Assembly: GCA_964017235.1 (NCBI GenBank)
Contig: OZ024935.1
Span: forward strand, 88,007,052 to 88,071,051
Direction of reading: 5' to 3'
Length of the DNA stretch: 64,000 bases
Source: Sabellastarte sp. h YS-2021
Lineage: Eukaryota; Annelida; Polychaeta; Sabellida; Sabellidae
In this document: positions 23,373-35,579 of the stretch, one piece after another
Numbering within the stretch: the stretch's first letter is position 1
Layout: the number at the start of each line of letters is the position of its first letter
Made by a program: the position numbers and the translations under genes
The notes under the pieces: generated by a model
What the model was told of the DNA's origin: nothing
The model's database searches: none
The model's input: only the letters and a program-made list of their open reading frames with translations

Positions 23373-24852
23373 GTACAATTTTATTTTGATTTGATCTTGG
23401 TTTTAATTTTCTCTCTTGTTTTCATTCAAACCCATTTGGTTTATTTCTTCTGAAATACTTTACATACATATGTATGTCATTAATGTATATTAATTACCAG
23501 TGGAGAAGTATTTGTAAAGTGCAAGGAGTCTGAGTCTTTGTTTTCTTGAAGACTATGCAAAGGGATAGGATAGTCTCTGTAGGTACATTTTTGACTGTTG
23601 TCTTAATAAGTCGACAGTAACTTAGGTTCAGATACCTGAGGAAGTATTCAGTAGGAATAAGTGTGGTCGCGGAAACCCCTAAAGCCACTTAGAATACTAA
23701 AATAAAAGATTTGACACAAATTAATAGTTAAGGGGCATTTTAGATCAGTGATCCATAGTTGTGGATGTGAAACAAGAGCAGGATACATAGTGGAAAAGTT
23801 TGAGTTGTTGAGGAGAGATGCAGTTGCGAAAAGCTGTATTATGACTGAAGTACTAAAGAAGAAATGCTTTGGAATTTGTTTACTTCAAAGTAAAAAGAGG
23901 TTATTTAAAGGAACTTAAATTTTGTACAGATGCATCTCGTAGTTCTAGACAATGCATGGATAAAGCTTGTCACTGAGATAAAACTGGTTGGCCATGATTT
24001 AAAGATATACTTGATCAGACCTATTTCAAATGTATATTCTCTTTTGCTCAGATCCAATGGAACTTGTCTTTGTAGAGTGAAAGACTGTTGTGAGTGCTGA
24101 ATGATCTTTTAAATACCCTGTTGGGTGATGTAGGTAAATACAAAAGCCATATGAAGAATAATGCAAAAATTTGGGAAAAACTTGAAATAAAATTAGGCTT
24201 GTAAATATTAAGTATTGACATGCAATTGACAACAATATGTTGTTGACTGGTAGAACAAATGTCATCACATTAACTGACCTGCAACAGTTGTTTTTGTTTA
24301 ACTTTTTGAACAGGTGCAAATTTTTGGCATCAATCTGAACTAAAAGCAAAATACAAAAAGAAAAAATCAGAGGAAAATAGGCAAGAATTCTTTTTCTAAC
24401 TTTTATAATAATGATTTTCTTGAAGAGAATTTTTTAGGGAACAAAACTCTTAAATTACAATGCAGATGCATTTTACATTTTACCTAAGACTCTCACGAAA
24501 TACTTCTTCTTGATAGGGTTTCAATTTTTGCCTATTTGACGGGGTTGGTGCATTGTTTTTTTGTCTTTACATACTAAATGGATATAAGACATGAATATTT
24601 CATTTTATTTTAACTTATCTGACACACGTTTTGGTATTTGAATGCAATAAAGTCCAAAATAAGCCCCTCTACACATAAAGTTTTTGCTTGTTTGAGATGA
24701 GTATAACTTTTTAAGGCCCTCACTAGTCACATTTTAGTTTTTTACATCAGTATCACATTGTTAGAAGAATGAATTCCCACGAGAAGGAGATTATAAAATG
24801 CCCCTTGTGTGTGAGTATATGTATGTTTGTATCTGTCATGTAATTTTCTGTA
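23373..24852 (+). other. Start of the 31.4-kb intron, no gene seen
   Basis: AT-rich intronic sequence without a recognisable transposon up to the Harbinger terminus at 24853. The intron as a whole runs from 23373 to 54748 and is made mostly of nested mobile elements. Confidence 0.6.
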
Positions 24853-27488
24853 ATGGGGGTGTTCCACTGGAGCCAACCCTACAACTGACTCTATGATGCT
24901 AGGGTCAGTTACAAAAGTCGAGGACAAAAATTCAGAAAAAAAGGGTGGGGAAAATCTGGGTCAGTTTCACCTCCCCAACAGGATGTAATACATCCCGGCT
25001 TGTCTGGATTTAGAGGCCGACCTGACTTGGAGTTAGGATGTTTTCTACACAAGTAGATGGGAAACTAGCAGGGCAAGCCGTAAACCCCTAACAGACAAGC
25101 TGTATCAGGCCACAACAAGCTGTAGTGACAAACTGACTGGACTGGAGAAATGTACAGAATCACCACGACCAGACTTGTAGTCAGTATGGCCATTACAGTT
25201 TTTGATGAATTTCTGGGAGAAAGAGGATCAAGTATCGACCAATCAACAAATTTTAAACAAGCAAAAATAAGGGTTTGGTCCCATGAATGTGAATAAAGAC
25301 CAATAAAATGCATAGAAATCAAATAAATTGATTTATGCCTATTGGATGGATTGCTCCAATATTCCACATCCACTACTGTTCATTTCTTCTTCTGTGAGCA
25401 ATTGATGGTGTTTTGTACTTGGGAGTGCACCATTCCAGTATAGAAAACCCCATATCCTCAGTAGAGTGATTATTTCCAGTGAAATGTTGTGAAACAGAAG
25501 TCACTCTACTATCCTTTGGTTTGTTAACTGACAGTTTGTGCTCAGAGATTCATGCTCTGAACACTCTGCCTGTTTCACCTACATAGTATTTGTTGCATTT
25601 TATGCATGTTATTAAATATACTACATCACTTAATTCAAATGATATTTGTTTGGGGAGATCTTTAGTTGTATATTTGTCCCCACTAATTTTGCAAGTGATA
25701 TCATCAAGTTTTTCGATGAGGCAACAGTATGTGCATTTGCCCAATCTAGAACAGTGAATGGGTACTAATGTTTTCATCTCAAGTACCTTTGGTGAGTATT
25801 CAATGGAGGCTTTTGTAAGTAAGTCTCTAAGGTTCGGTAGTCTTTTGAAGCCAATGATGGGATTATCTGGAAATGTTGGGACACAGTCTGTACTGTGTTC
25901 AATTATGTTCCAGTTGGCGTGAATAGAAACCTTTATATTGGGCGTTGTGGGCTGAACTCGGTGGTCATAACTGGGGTTGAATTAGATTCATTTTCTTTGA
26001 CTTCAGGTAAGTCAAGTTGACTATACTTGCTTGCTCTAAGCATATATTTTTCAACTACTTAAGCAGGTAACCGTTTTCATGTAATGTTCAATCACTTTGA
26101 TGCCATTTTCAATGAAGTCCTTATTTTTAAACATATTCTTCTGATTCCCAGGAATTGTCCATAGGGACCCTTTTCATGATAATGGCTATGGTTGGCTGAT
26201 TCATACTGAAGGTACAGATTTGTGCTTGTGGGTTTTTTATGTAGTGTTGTGTATATGGTGTTGTCTGTGTCAATTTTTACTGTGGTGTCCAGGAAATTGA
26301 CAGAAGTGTAACTGACCTCTGAAGTGAATATAATTGTTTTATGGATATCATTGTGATAACTAATGAAACATTCTAGTTCATTCTTGCCATGTGTCCAAAT
26401 CAAATCATGAAACATGAGCTTTAGTCTCAAATCTATCCATAAAGAGGTTGGCATAATTTCGTGCTACTGCTGTGCCCATGGCCGTGCCTCCTACCTAAGT
26501 AATCTTATCCATTAAAGGTGAAATTCATACTATGTAGTACCAATTCTAAAAGTCTGAGGATAAAGGGAGTGATAGGATCTTTGGTTCTATCATTCCTTAG
26601 TTGGGCTGCCAACATGAGCTAGTAATCCTTCCCTATTAGGTATGTTGGTGTACCGGGAAGATATATCCAAGGTGACTAATAATAAACCTGGAGGAAATTT
26701 GCCAATATTCTTTAGTCTACTGATAAAGTGCTGAGTATCCCTTACATAAGAGGCTGTTTTTGGTACATAGTCTCTGATGTGTGCATCCACAAATTTGCTA
26801 ATGTTGCATGTTAAGTGTCCAATAGAACTGCATATTGGTCTACCTGGAACATATTTTTGTGTATTTTAGGGAGAAGATAAAATCTTCCAGCTTTAGGGTT
26901 GCTTATCTTTAAGAAATCAATATTCTTCTCAGTGACAAGTTTAAGATTTTTCATTTCAGTTAATACCTGGCATATTTTCTTGGCTATGTCATGAGTTGGG
27001 TCTTGTCTGAGTTTGGTATAGAAGTTGGTATCACTTAATTGCCTGTATTATGCCCCTGTTCCACCAAAGGACTAAGGCCCGATCCTTAATCGTGGACAGT
27101 CGGTAAAAAAAAAGGTAAAATGGGCGGGAATACTGAATTGGTATCAAAGCCTGAGATTAAGTACTGATCGGCTTCAGGAAGCCTGAGGAGGCCCCAGGCA
27201 GCCCCAGACAGTCCCCGACTGGTCTGGGACTAAGAACCGATTAAGCCAGTTTTCTGGTCTCTTTCAACCACGATCCTGTCGTACACATACCGACTGGGTC
27301 CCAGGACACCTCAGGCCTCCTGGGACTAAGCCCCGATTAAATCCTGGCGTCCTCAGGCATCCTGAGGCCTCCTCAGTCTTCCCCAGACCATGATGGCCGA
27401 TTCATGTTTTGCAAAATAACTGGATTTTCTGGGTATATATATAAATTCCGTAATCTAATTATCATTACTTTTATGGGAACACAGTAGG

Positions 27489-28789
27489 ATGCCACCTTTT
27501 AATGGAAGACAGCTTCAGCAACAACTTACGGCTTTTTTAGTTTTTATTCAGTTACAAATAATGATGTATTTGCTATTTTTACGTCAACCACAGCAACCAC
27601 CACAAGCAGCAGCACCACCACCACCACCAGCCATACAGAGACCTAGAAGAAGGCACAATATGTGGGTCAGGCCATGGCTACTGCAGAGAGAGGAGAGGGG
27701 GGGCTACCACAACATTATGGCTGAACTGTATGCCACAGACATTCCAGGATTCACCAACTACATGAGGATGACCCCACAATTCTTTGAAATGATAAAGACC
27801 AGACTGGAACCACGTCTAGCCAGGCAGGCCACCAACTACAGAGCTCCAATCAGTGTTGGGGAAAAGTTAGCCCTCACCATCAGATATCTGGCCACTGGAG
27901 AGTCCTACACATCATTATCCTGTCAGTTCAGGGTTGGCAGATCCACCATTTCCAAGTTTCTACCAGAGGTCTGCAAGGCCATCCAGGATGAGTTCACCAG
28001 AGAGTACATCAGATGTCCTATTACTCCAGATGAGTGGAAAGAACTGGAAAGGGAATTCAGGATCAGGTGGAATGTTCCACATGCCCTGGGAGCCCTTGAT
28101 GGCAAGCATGTGGCCCTGAAGAAGCCCAAGAACTCTGGAGCCCTGTACCGGGTTCTTTTCCATAGTAATGTTGGCCTTGGTAGAGGGGCAGTACAAATTC
28201 AGATGGGTGGATGCTGGTACAGCTGGATCTTGCTCAGATGCCCAGATGTTTAATGCCTGTCAGCTGAAGAGGAGGATTGAGGATGGCAGGATAGGCTTCC
28301 CTGACCCAGCTCCTACGCAGGGTGGTAGAGATGGTTCCCTACTTCATTCTGGCAGATGATGCCTTTGCCCTGAAGACCTGGCTCATGAAACCCTATGGCA
28401 GAAGGATGTTAACCAGAGAGGAAAGAATTGTCAACTACAGAATATCAAGGGGCAGGAGAGTTGTTGAGAGTGCTTTTGGCATCCTGGTCTCAAGATTCAG
28501 AGTGATGTTGACTACTATTGAAGTACCCCCAGAAACAGTCAGGGATGTGGTCATGACCTGTGTGGTTCTGCACAACATACTGAGAAGCCAGTATCAAGGT
28601 CAACATGGTGGTCAAGAGCCTGGAGATGATGAAGATGATGATGTGCCTGGTGATTGTCGGCTGATTGGTGGTGCTGCTGGTGGTGGTCCAGACAGAAACC
28701 CTGCTAGAGAAGCCAAAAGACAGAGGGATTACCTCAAGGACTACTTCAATAATGAGGGAGCAGTGGCCTGGCAAGATGGCAGAATATAA
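27489..28789 (+). pseudogene. Harbinger 1 DDE transposase
   Basis: It starts at ATG 27489 with a Gln/Pro-rich leader, then a helical N-terminal domain (MTPQFFEMIKTRL) and a helix-turn-helix-like GESYTSLSCQFRVGRSTISKF. The DDE_4-type nuclease core follows: ALDGKHVALKKP holds Asp 1, WVDAGTAGSCSDAQMF Asp 2, and [11 protein letters not shown] and [11 protein letters not shown] the acidic residues at the end. Two frameshifts (near 28155, with loss of a few codons at YNYKG, and near 28320) break it. It ends at TAA 28787-28789 after an acidic tail. The stem-loop at 28807 begins 18 nt later. Confidence 0.9.
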
Positions 28790-28806
28790 CTCCTGCTGCA
28801 GTAACC

Positions 28807-28822
28807 AGTCCTTTTCAGGACT
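28807..28822 (+). promoter_or_regulatory. Histone-like 3' stem-loop after the transposase
   Basis: AGTCCT-TTTC-AGGACT forms a perfect 6-bp stem with a 4-nt UNUN loop, followed by ACCA. It starts 18 nt after the stop codon. The layout matches the metazoan replication-dependent histone mRNA 3' element except that the first pair is A-U instead of G-C. A cttcc-free purine element is not seen; ttccaaaaac follows 9 nt later. Confidence 0.75.
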
Positions 28823-28879
28823 ACCAAATATTCCAAAAACAATTAATCAGCTATGCTTGTTCAAAATAACCCAAACATT

Positions 28880-29100
28880 ACCAAACATACTTCACGCCAC
28901 CAACAAACAGACAAACCCCATGGCCAACATAATTCACCCACCCAACAAACAGACAAACACAATGCCTGACAGAAGTCACGCCACCAACAAACAGACAAAC
29001 CCTATGGCCAACATAATTCACCCACCCAACAAACAGACAGAAATAAATGCTAGTCATCCAACTAACAAACAGACAAACCCAGTGCTAAACATATTTATAA
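28880..29100 (+). repeat. Tandem repeat of about 84 bp, 2.5 copies
   Basis: The words caacaaacagacaaac and ggccaacataattcaccc recur; cgccaccaacaaacagacaa starts at about 28894 and again at about 28979. It lies just past the stem-loop between the convergent genes. No function is apparent. Confidence 0.75.
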
Positions 29101-29729
29101 AAAGAAACACACAAAGCCAAACATAGCTTCCTAAATGGAATAAATATTGCATATATTTTGAAAGATACATCCTAATTTTACTTACATTTGGTTTTTTGGG
29201 GGGAAAAATATTTGAAACAGAAATGTTTTCCTGGAAATCTTAAAATTAAAATCTTTTACTCCACTTCACAAATATTTAGGAAATATAACCACTAAACTGG
29301 TTTTCTTTACAAAGATGGGGGTTATGTTTGTAAAATAGTTTGTCAGTTCTTTGGTTTGGGTTCTGTTTGGTATTTGGTTTGTGTGTTTGAGGGTTGGTGG
29401 TTAGGTTTGGTATTGGGTTTGTGTATTTGTGGGTTGGTAAGTATGTTATAATGCCTTTTAACTCTAGGGATGATGTAGGTGTTGGACTTTTTTATTAAAG
29501 ATTTTAACCAATCCCATGGATTTTAAGCTAAAAATGGGCTGATTATTGGCCATATTGGGAGTTCATTTATTCTAATTTTTTTTCTATGTGGCCTTTTGTG
29601 GTTATGTGTGGTACCATGGGTTATTTGTTTCATGTTTGGGGTGGTGTAGGTGTTTGTACTGAACTGTTATGTTTGGGAGGGGAATTGGAATTACTTGCAG
29701 CTAAATAATTGTTTTTGGAATATTTGGGT

Positions 29730-29745
29730 GGCCCTGAAAAGGGCC
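29730..29745 (-). promoter_or_regulatory. Canonical histone-type 3' stem-loop after the MADF gene
   Basis: On the - strand GGCCCT-TTTC-AGGGCC is followed by ACCCA. This equals the metazoan histone consensus: G-C in the first two pairs, U-A closing pair, UUUC loop, ACCCA tail. It begins 32 nt after the MADF stop codon (29778-29780). Confidence 0.85.
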
Positions 29746-29777
29746 TGGCAGGTCAAAGACCTGCCCTGACTGGATGG

Positions 29778-30886
29778 CTACTGAGGAGGTTGCTGCTGTT
29801 GAGGCGGTGCTGTAGTGGTGATAACAAAGAGTTGCGGCTGCTGCTGCTGCTGCTGAGGCTGCTCAATGATCTGTGTAGATGTCAGATCTGGTAGCTGGCT
29901 TAGTATTCCACTTAAGTTGTGTCTACTGCCCTCGTCCTGTACTGTTAGAACTGATGGAGGGTTGCCAAAGCTAAGGGGGCTTGGTGTGTAGTAGATGTAA
30001 CTGCTGCTAGTTGCTGCTTGGGTGGAAGTAGATGCCTGTTGAGTGTTAGCAGTATGCCGACCCTCTGGGACTCCATGGTAATAGTGGCTGATTTTCTGGC
30101 TAGTGGTTGACATCTACAGTTGCTCTTAATGCTTTCAATATCTCTAAAAATTCTGCCCTTAAGATCCTCAAATTCCTCTTGGGTCATCTTTTCAGCCTCT
30201 GATGCCACGTAGTCAAAGAAGGGCTGCCTGTCTGACTTCTGCTGCAGGAAACCTGAGATCAATGTCCCCATCTGGTCAAAGTGCTCGAGTATCTTGGAGT
30301 CTGTTGAAACTGGTGTAGATGTGAACATAGGTTGACTCCTACTCTCTCTGATGACACTGGACTCAAGGTGTTCTGTATCAGTAGTAGACCCACGAGATTC
30401 TTCCTGCTTGTTGGTATTTGGACTGGCCTCGAACCCTGAACTTCTGCTGGCCCCCTTTCATCTGATATGGGTCTTAAGGAAACCCATCTGCTGGTAGACC
30501 CAGGACTGTCTCTTGGTCATCTCCCTTGGGGCTTGGCCAGATTGTAGTTTTGACAGCTTGCCATAACGCGTTCGCTGAGATTCGAACCATCTTCTGACAT
30601 CAAAGGGCTGGAGCTTCAGTTCTGCAGAGATTTATGCCCAGAGAGCCTCCTTCTTCTGTCTGTCGTGGAAACGTGCATGCTCCTTGTCATAGAGCTCTGG
30701 ATGCTCCTTCACAAACTCCACAATTGCAGTTTCTTGGCTGTCAGTGGAAGTTGAACAGACCCTGGTTCTCTTGGCTACCGAGTGACTCTCTAAATCCTCC
30801 TCACACCTCTCGTCTTCCTCGCAAGCTTCCTCAGTAAGTTCCAATCGCTCCTCAGTCTCTTGTGTACCATCCTCTGTACCCTCCAC
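29778..30886 (-). pseudogene. Harbinger 1 MADF-type DNA-binding protein
   Basis: An acidic N-terminus is followed by a MADF/Myb-like domain: AIVEFVKEHPELYDKEHARF, KKEALWA and, past an in-frame stop at 30632-30634, FDVRRWFESQRTRYGKLSK. The central helices (DQMGTLISGFLQQKSDRQPFFDYVASEAEKM) are shared with the Harbinger 3 protein. The C-terminus is poly-Gln. A second in-frame stop (near 30465) and a frameshift near 30110 disable it. In this superfamily the MADF/Myb protein binds the ends and assists the transposase. Confidence 0.82.
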
Positions 30887-33800
30887 TTTCCTTCTCCCTC
30901 TCCTCTTGCCTCTTATCCATCTTCTTCTTTCCTCTCTTCCCTCCTTTCTCTTTCCTCATAACTCCAGTCAATAGCAAAAAAAAAGTAAAAAAGTAAAATG
31001 TCTCCTAACTGTAAAATTTGCCTTAAGCTCAAGTATTATATGATATTTAAAAAAATGAAAACCCCTGCAAAACAGAGACACAGTAGGTCTCAGTAGGCAA
31101 CCAGTCAGTAACAACGAGAATGTGTGTGCAGTCGCTTATATAGTCCCAGACCCCCTCATTGCCTTGTTTTAATTTCCGACGCGTGGAAAACAGTCAGCTC
31201 TTAGTCCCAGGCCTCCTGGGGCATCCTCAGACTGTCGCGGACTAAATTTGTGTTGTCCCAGGCGGCCTGAGGACGCCGGCTTTTTGGATCGGTTAGGGTC
31301 GGCTTCTCTTAGTCGGGGCTTAGTCCCAGACCCAGATTTCTTAGTCCCAGGACACCTGAGACGGTCTGAGGCTTCTCGGGACTAATGAAACCAAATCACT
31401 TACACACGCATGAAACTTCAAAGATCTGTTATGAGTCGGGGACTGCCAAACAGGCTTCCTGGGACTAAGCTACGGAGGCCTGGGACTAAGGGTCGCAGGA
31501 GGCCTGGGACAACATAGGACTGTGTAAATTTGGGTCTGGGGAGGCCTGAGGAAGCCTGGGACTGGACATTTTGTTGTCAGTGGGAAATGAGAATCAGTTT
31601 GAGTCGTGAAAAATATCAAACGTGTGTGATTTCTCTCATGGCCACAACCGACAACTACCGACCCTTACAGGACGTCTGGGACTAAGCAAATATTTGAAAC
31701 CGACTCCCAAATACCCTTAATTGGGAAGCTTAGTCGTGTGGTGGACCACCCACATAATCTTCTTTCAAGTAATCTGTGGTGTTCATGATTTCTATTCCAG
31801 ATCCTTTATCTGCCTTTTTAATCACAATTTCTGTGTTGACCCTAAGTTCCTTCGGTCCCTTCCATTGCTATTTGGTTAGGTTATTGTACGAGTTGTGGTT
31901 TACCTTACATTCCAATAGGTTCATCTTGAATGCTCTTTTAAAGGTGTTAAGGGTTTATTGGGTGGGTTTGGCCTCCAAGAGGATTTGTTTTTAAATGACT
32001 TATGTATGTCATTGTAGTTGATTTTAGTGTCTTGTTCAGCATCTTCTGGCTTTGTATTTGCATTCATGAAGTCAATGATGCTTTGTGATATTTCTAGGTT
32101 GTTGCCATCTGGCTTTTAGTTGGGCCTGAAGAATTGAACTAATTCCAACTTAATGTGGAATTCTTTAAAGTCATTCCAGATCTGTCTGGCCTTTTTGGTG
32201 TGGGACAGGAAGTTAAGCCTTTTTCCAGGGCTGTAACCTAGTGTTCCTTGAGATCTACTTTAGAGATGTTAATGACATTATGACCTGTATAATTTTCAAA
32301 TTCAGTATAAGGGGGGAGAATACCAGGTGGTGTATTCAAGGCAGCTAATTCAATCTGTTCCTTTGATTGTGCCATGACTCTTAATGTGTATGTTGTGTAG
32401 GTACCTGAGGTCCAAATAAGAAATGGAATTGCACCTGTTTTACAATCCATTTTATTTTTGTGTACCAATGTGTATGTGATAAATATTCTTTATACTATCA
32501 AGGTGTATTTTGAGTATGAAAATAAGGATATAAAAGCTTAACTAAAAGATTGTAGAAGCAAAAATGAAACTTCAATTTAACAGTTTTTAGTCGGTTGACA
32601 AAACTCTGGAGCTGTTGTCCTTGGTTTGGTCTTCTATGTTTTGATGGGCCCAATTTCCTTTTTCTTTTTTTTGGGGGGGGAGGGGGTGTTTAGGTGTTGG
32701 TTGTGTTTTTGGTGGCTGATACTGTCTCTTGGTTTTGAGTTCTAGTATAGGCGCCATCCCAATATCTCTTTTCTTTAAAGAGTCCTTAAGTATTTGGGTG
32801 ACCTTTATAAAATATACAATAAAATGCTTTTATATAATGAACACAGTATCATGCACTCATCTTAAGTGCCAAATACACTCTGGTTCCACATAAACTCAGT
32901 GCTTCATTATATCCTGAACACTCTTTGTATAGTCCACACACATCATAACTTGAAATTGTAATTGAAATGTAATTCCAACATTGGCCAACAAGTCCACAGT
33001 TAAGGTCACACAGAACAGGACTATTAATCATATTTTGGCAACAGTGGACAACACATCTTCACCACCAGGTCAGTAATTTGACCCCTAAAAGGTCACAGAG
33101 GTCATACTACCTAAATTATATGTAACCGGTTACACATCACCTCAAAAAATTATGAAAAATATTTTTGAGATCTTAAACACCCTAGTAACCACTTACTCAC
33201 CAAAAATGGTAAAAGGTGCAATTCACCGCTTAGCACTGCACTGGTGCAATAAAACTGGTGCAATTGCATTTTTAAAAAGTACTTCAGTGGGGGTCTTTGC
33301 CATATTCACCAGCCTCTGATGAGAAAGTTCAAGCTTATGTAACTTTTAAAACACAATGCAAGGCATTAATATATTGTTTAAGGCACAACAATACACTTAC
33401 CTGTACAGAGTGATTACTACAACACTTTTCTTTTATTTACAAAGCTAAAACAAGGTCAAGGCTGAATCTTTAAATCACATCTCTGTTGAAATCGGCTAAA
33501 CATTTGATAAAGTTTCTAAATAAAACAGGTTTCTTGATTATTTACTGCATACATGTGGACTATTTGTATCTGTTACCTTCCAAATTATGATTACTTGCAC
33601 TGTTTTTGTCATTCTTAGCATATTTTTGTTCATATTTTTACCTTACATCATGCTGGAAATGGGCTGCAAATGAACTCTTCTTAAGTGACAAAAGACAAGC
33701 CGGTTTCATGCTAGGATAAGACTGGAAGTGATGAGGACCAGACTGGAAGTGATAAGACAATACTGAAAGTGATTAGGACAAGATGGGAAGTGACTAGGAC

Positions 33801-34327
33801 AAGCTGGCCAAACACGTATGAAATTTTCCGACCCATTCCAACAAGCCAGGAAACTACAACCAACTCTAATGGGGGTGTTCCACTGGACCCAACCCTATAA
33901 CTGACTCTAGGATTGGTTGCAAAGTCACAGAATGTTGGGTCGGTTACATCTCCCCTACATGACATAGCCCATACCAGCTTGTCTGGATCATGAAACCAAC
34001 CTGACTTGGGGTCTGGATTATTTTCTTCACAACAAGACGGAAAACTAACCTGACAAGCTGTAAACCCATAACCAACAAGTCGTATCAACCTCGGGCAAGC
34101 TATAGTGACAAACCAACAGGACTGGTCCATTTTACCGATTCACATGGACTAGACTGATTGATTCCTAGAGTCGGGATTTGAGTCAGGATCGATCCAACAC
34201 TATATAAAGCACCTCTGGTTCACCAAAACACATCGTTCGTCACAGCAAAGACACACTTCAGAGAGACTGCTTATATAAGCTAAGGGTACATTTGGTTTTT
34301 ATTGAGTTTCATATTTTGATTTGCATC

Positions 34328-35440
34328 ATGATTGGACAACAGAAAAGGACACATCTGAACCCAGCACCACCACCTGCCTTACAACCACCACCACAGCCAC
34401 AGCCCCAGCCAGACCCTTGGAGAAGAAGAAAGCCACCAAACTCCTGGGTTATGCCCTGGATTCTTCAAAGACAAGAAAAAGGATGCTACAGTAACCTCCT
34501 GACCGATCTCATCCATACTGACATCCCTGCACCAGAATTTTGTGAGGATGCCAGCCGCCTTTTTCATCTCATCAAAGAATGCATACACCACCACATCAAG
34601 AAGTCAGTCACAAATTTCAGGAAGCCATCAGAAGTTTAACTGGCAATAACGCTGAGACACCTTGCCACTGGAGGGAGCTACACCACCTGGCAGTATCACT
34701 GGCTGGTTGGCCGAACCACCATCTGCAAATTCATCCCCCAGGTCTGCAGAGCCATCCTTGCTCAATTCCAGGATGAATATTTGCTCTGCTCTATTTGCTC
34801 TGAGGAGTGGAAGAGGGTGGAGGAGAAGTTCAGAACCAGATGAAATGTTCCCCATGCTATAGGAGCAATAGACAGGAAGCATATCGCCATGACGAAGCTC
34901 AGGAAAACAGGCAGTGACTACTACAACTGCAAGGGCTTCTTTTCCCTGCTTCTCCTGGCCCTGGTAGATGGAGAATACAGATTCATGTGGATAAATTGTG
35001 GGTCAAGTGGTTCTTGCTCAGATACACCGATTTTCAGTAGAAGTGATTTGAGGGAGAAGATCGAGGATGGCAGCCTGGGGCTTCCAGCACCACTGGGGGG
35101 AAGAACTGTTACCTGCTGGGTGATGACGCCTTTGTTTGATGCCATGGATGGTGAAACCCTACAGCAGAAAACAACTTGTAAAAAGAATAGCCAACTACAG
35201 GATCCCCGGTGTCAGGAGGGTGGTGGAAAACACATTCAAGATCTTAGTGAGCATGTTCCGGGTACTACTTGGCATCATGAAGCAAAGGCCAAGGGTTGTG
35301 AGAGACATTGTGTTTACATGTGTGGTGTTACAGAACATGCTGAGGACACACCAGGGTGGAGCAGACAGGGCACCAACCCCAGGAAATGATGGAGCAGCCC
35401 TACAAAATGTACAGATGGTGTATGTGCCCAATGAGAACTA
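34328..35440 (+). pseudogene. Harbinger 2 DDE transposase
   Basis: It starts at ATG 34328 with a Pro/Gln-rich leader and SWVMPWILQRQEKGCYSNLL. After 34637 the frame is broken repeatedly. Recognisable core pieces are GAIDRKHIAM (Asp 1), GFFSLLLLALVDGEYRFMW, INCGSSGSCSDTPIF (Asp 2 position reads Asn), RIANYRIPGVRRVVENTFKIL and VRDIVFTCVVLQNMLR. It is more decayed than Harbinger 1 and 3. Confidence 0.82.
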
Positions 35441-35541
35441 CTGAAAAAGTACTTCAGTTACATGGGGGCACTTGCTGGGCAGGAGGACAGGATATGAGAT
35501 TGTCACCCAACAACACTGGGGGCAGAAGCTGACACCTATCA

Positions 35542-35579
35542 GGTCCTTTTCAGAACTACTGTCACTCCTTTTCAGGACT
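35542..35579 (+). promoter_or_regulatory. Two imperfect histone-like stem-loops
   Basis: GGTCCT-TTTC-AGAACT (35542-35557) and ACTCCT-TTTC-AGGACT (35564-35579) each have one mismatch in a 6-bp stem and keep the UUUC loop, with ACT after each. They sit behind the transposase relic. A ttccaagaac element follows the second at 35590. Confidence 0.55.

Larger units (their letters stand above)
27051..31754. mobile_element. Harbinger 1: PIF/Harbinger transposon with two convergent genes
   Basis: A 4.7-kb insertion in the Penelope-like element. The ends share g-tTCCACCA-a-GACTAAG in inverted orientation (27058-27080 and 31725-31747). The flanks are tta/taa, close to the TWA target of this superfamily but not identical. 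Both subterminal zones (27180-27390 and 31190-31690) carry many copies of cctgggactaag and cctgaggc words, likely transposase-binding sites. Genes: DDE transposase (+) and MADF protein (-), meeting tail to tail at about 28820-29730, each followed by a histone-like stem-loop. Confidence 0.85.
25377..32480 (-). mobile_element. Penelope-like retroelement split by Harbinger 1
   Basis: On the - strand the coding order is: N-terminal RTP block VIKKADKGSGIEIMNTTDY (about 31830-31770), continued at 27047 with RQLSDTNFYTKLRQDPTHD, then YLLPKIHKN, LLVTLDISSRYTNIPN (about 26670), WTHGKNELECFISY, VNFLDTTVKID and KGPYGQFLGIRRIC. It ends in a GIY-YIG endonuclease (VVYLITCIKCNKYYVGETGR, about 25620-25560). 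GIY-YIG plus this reverse transcriptase is diagnostic of Penelope-like elements. Frameshifts and stops make it a pseudogene. The outer limits are approximate. Confidence 0.85.
24853..33866 (-). mobile_element. Non-autonomous Harbinger, split by a Penelope-like element
   Basis: The left end (24853-25376) begins TGGGGGTGTTCCACTGGAGC after TAA and matches the right end of the element at 55650-56920 in reverse complement. The right part (about 32500-33866) matches the left half of the same element (shared cttgtcctagtcacttccc and the stretch near gtcaagaatgacaaaaa). The two halves are therefore one copy, interrupted by the Penelope-like element at about 25377-32480. The distal terminal repeat is missing; Harbinger 2 starts directly after it at 33870. 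Confidence 0.75.
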
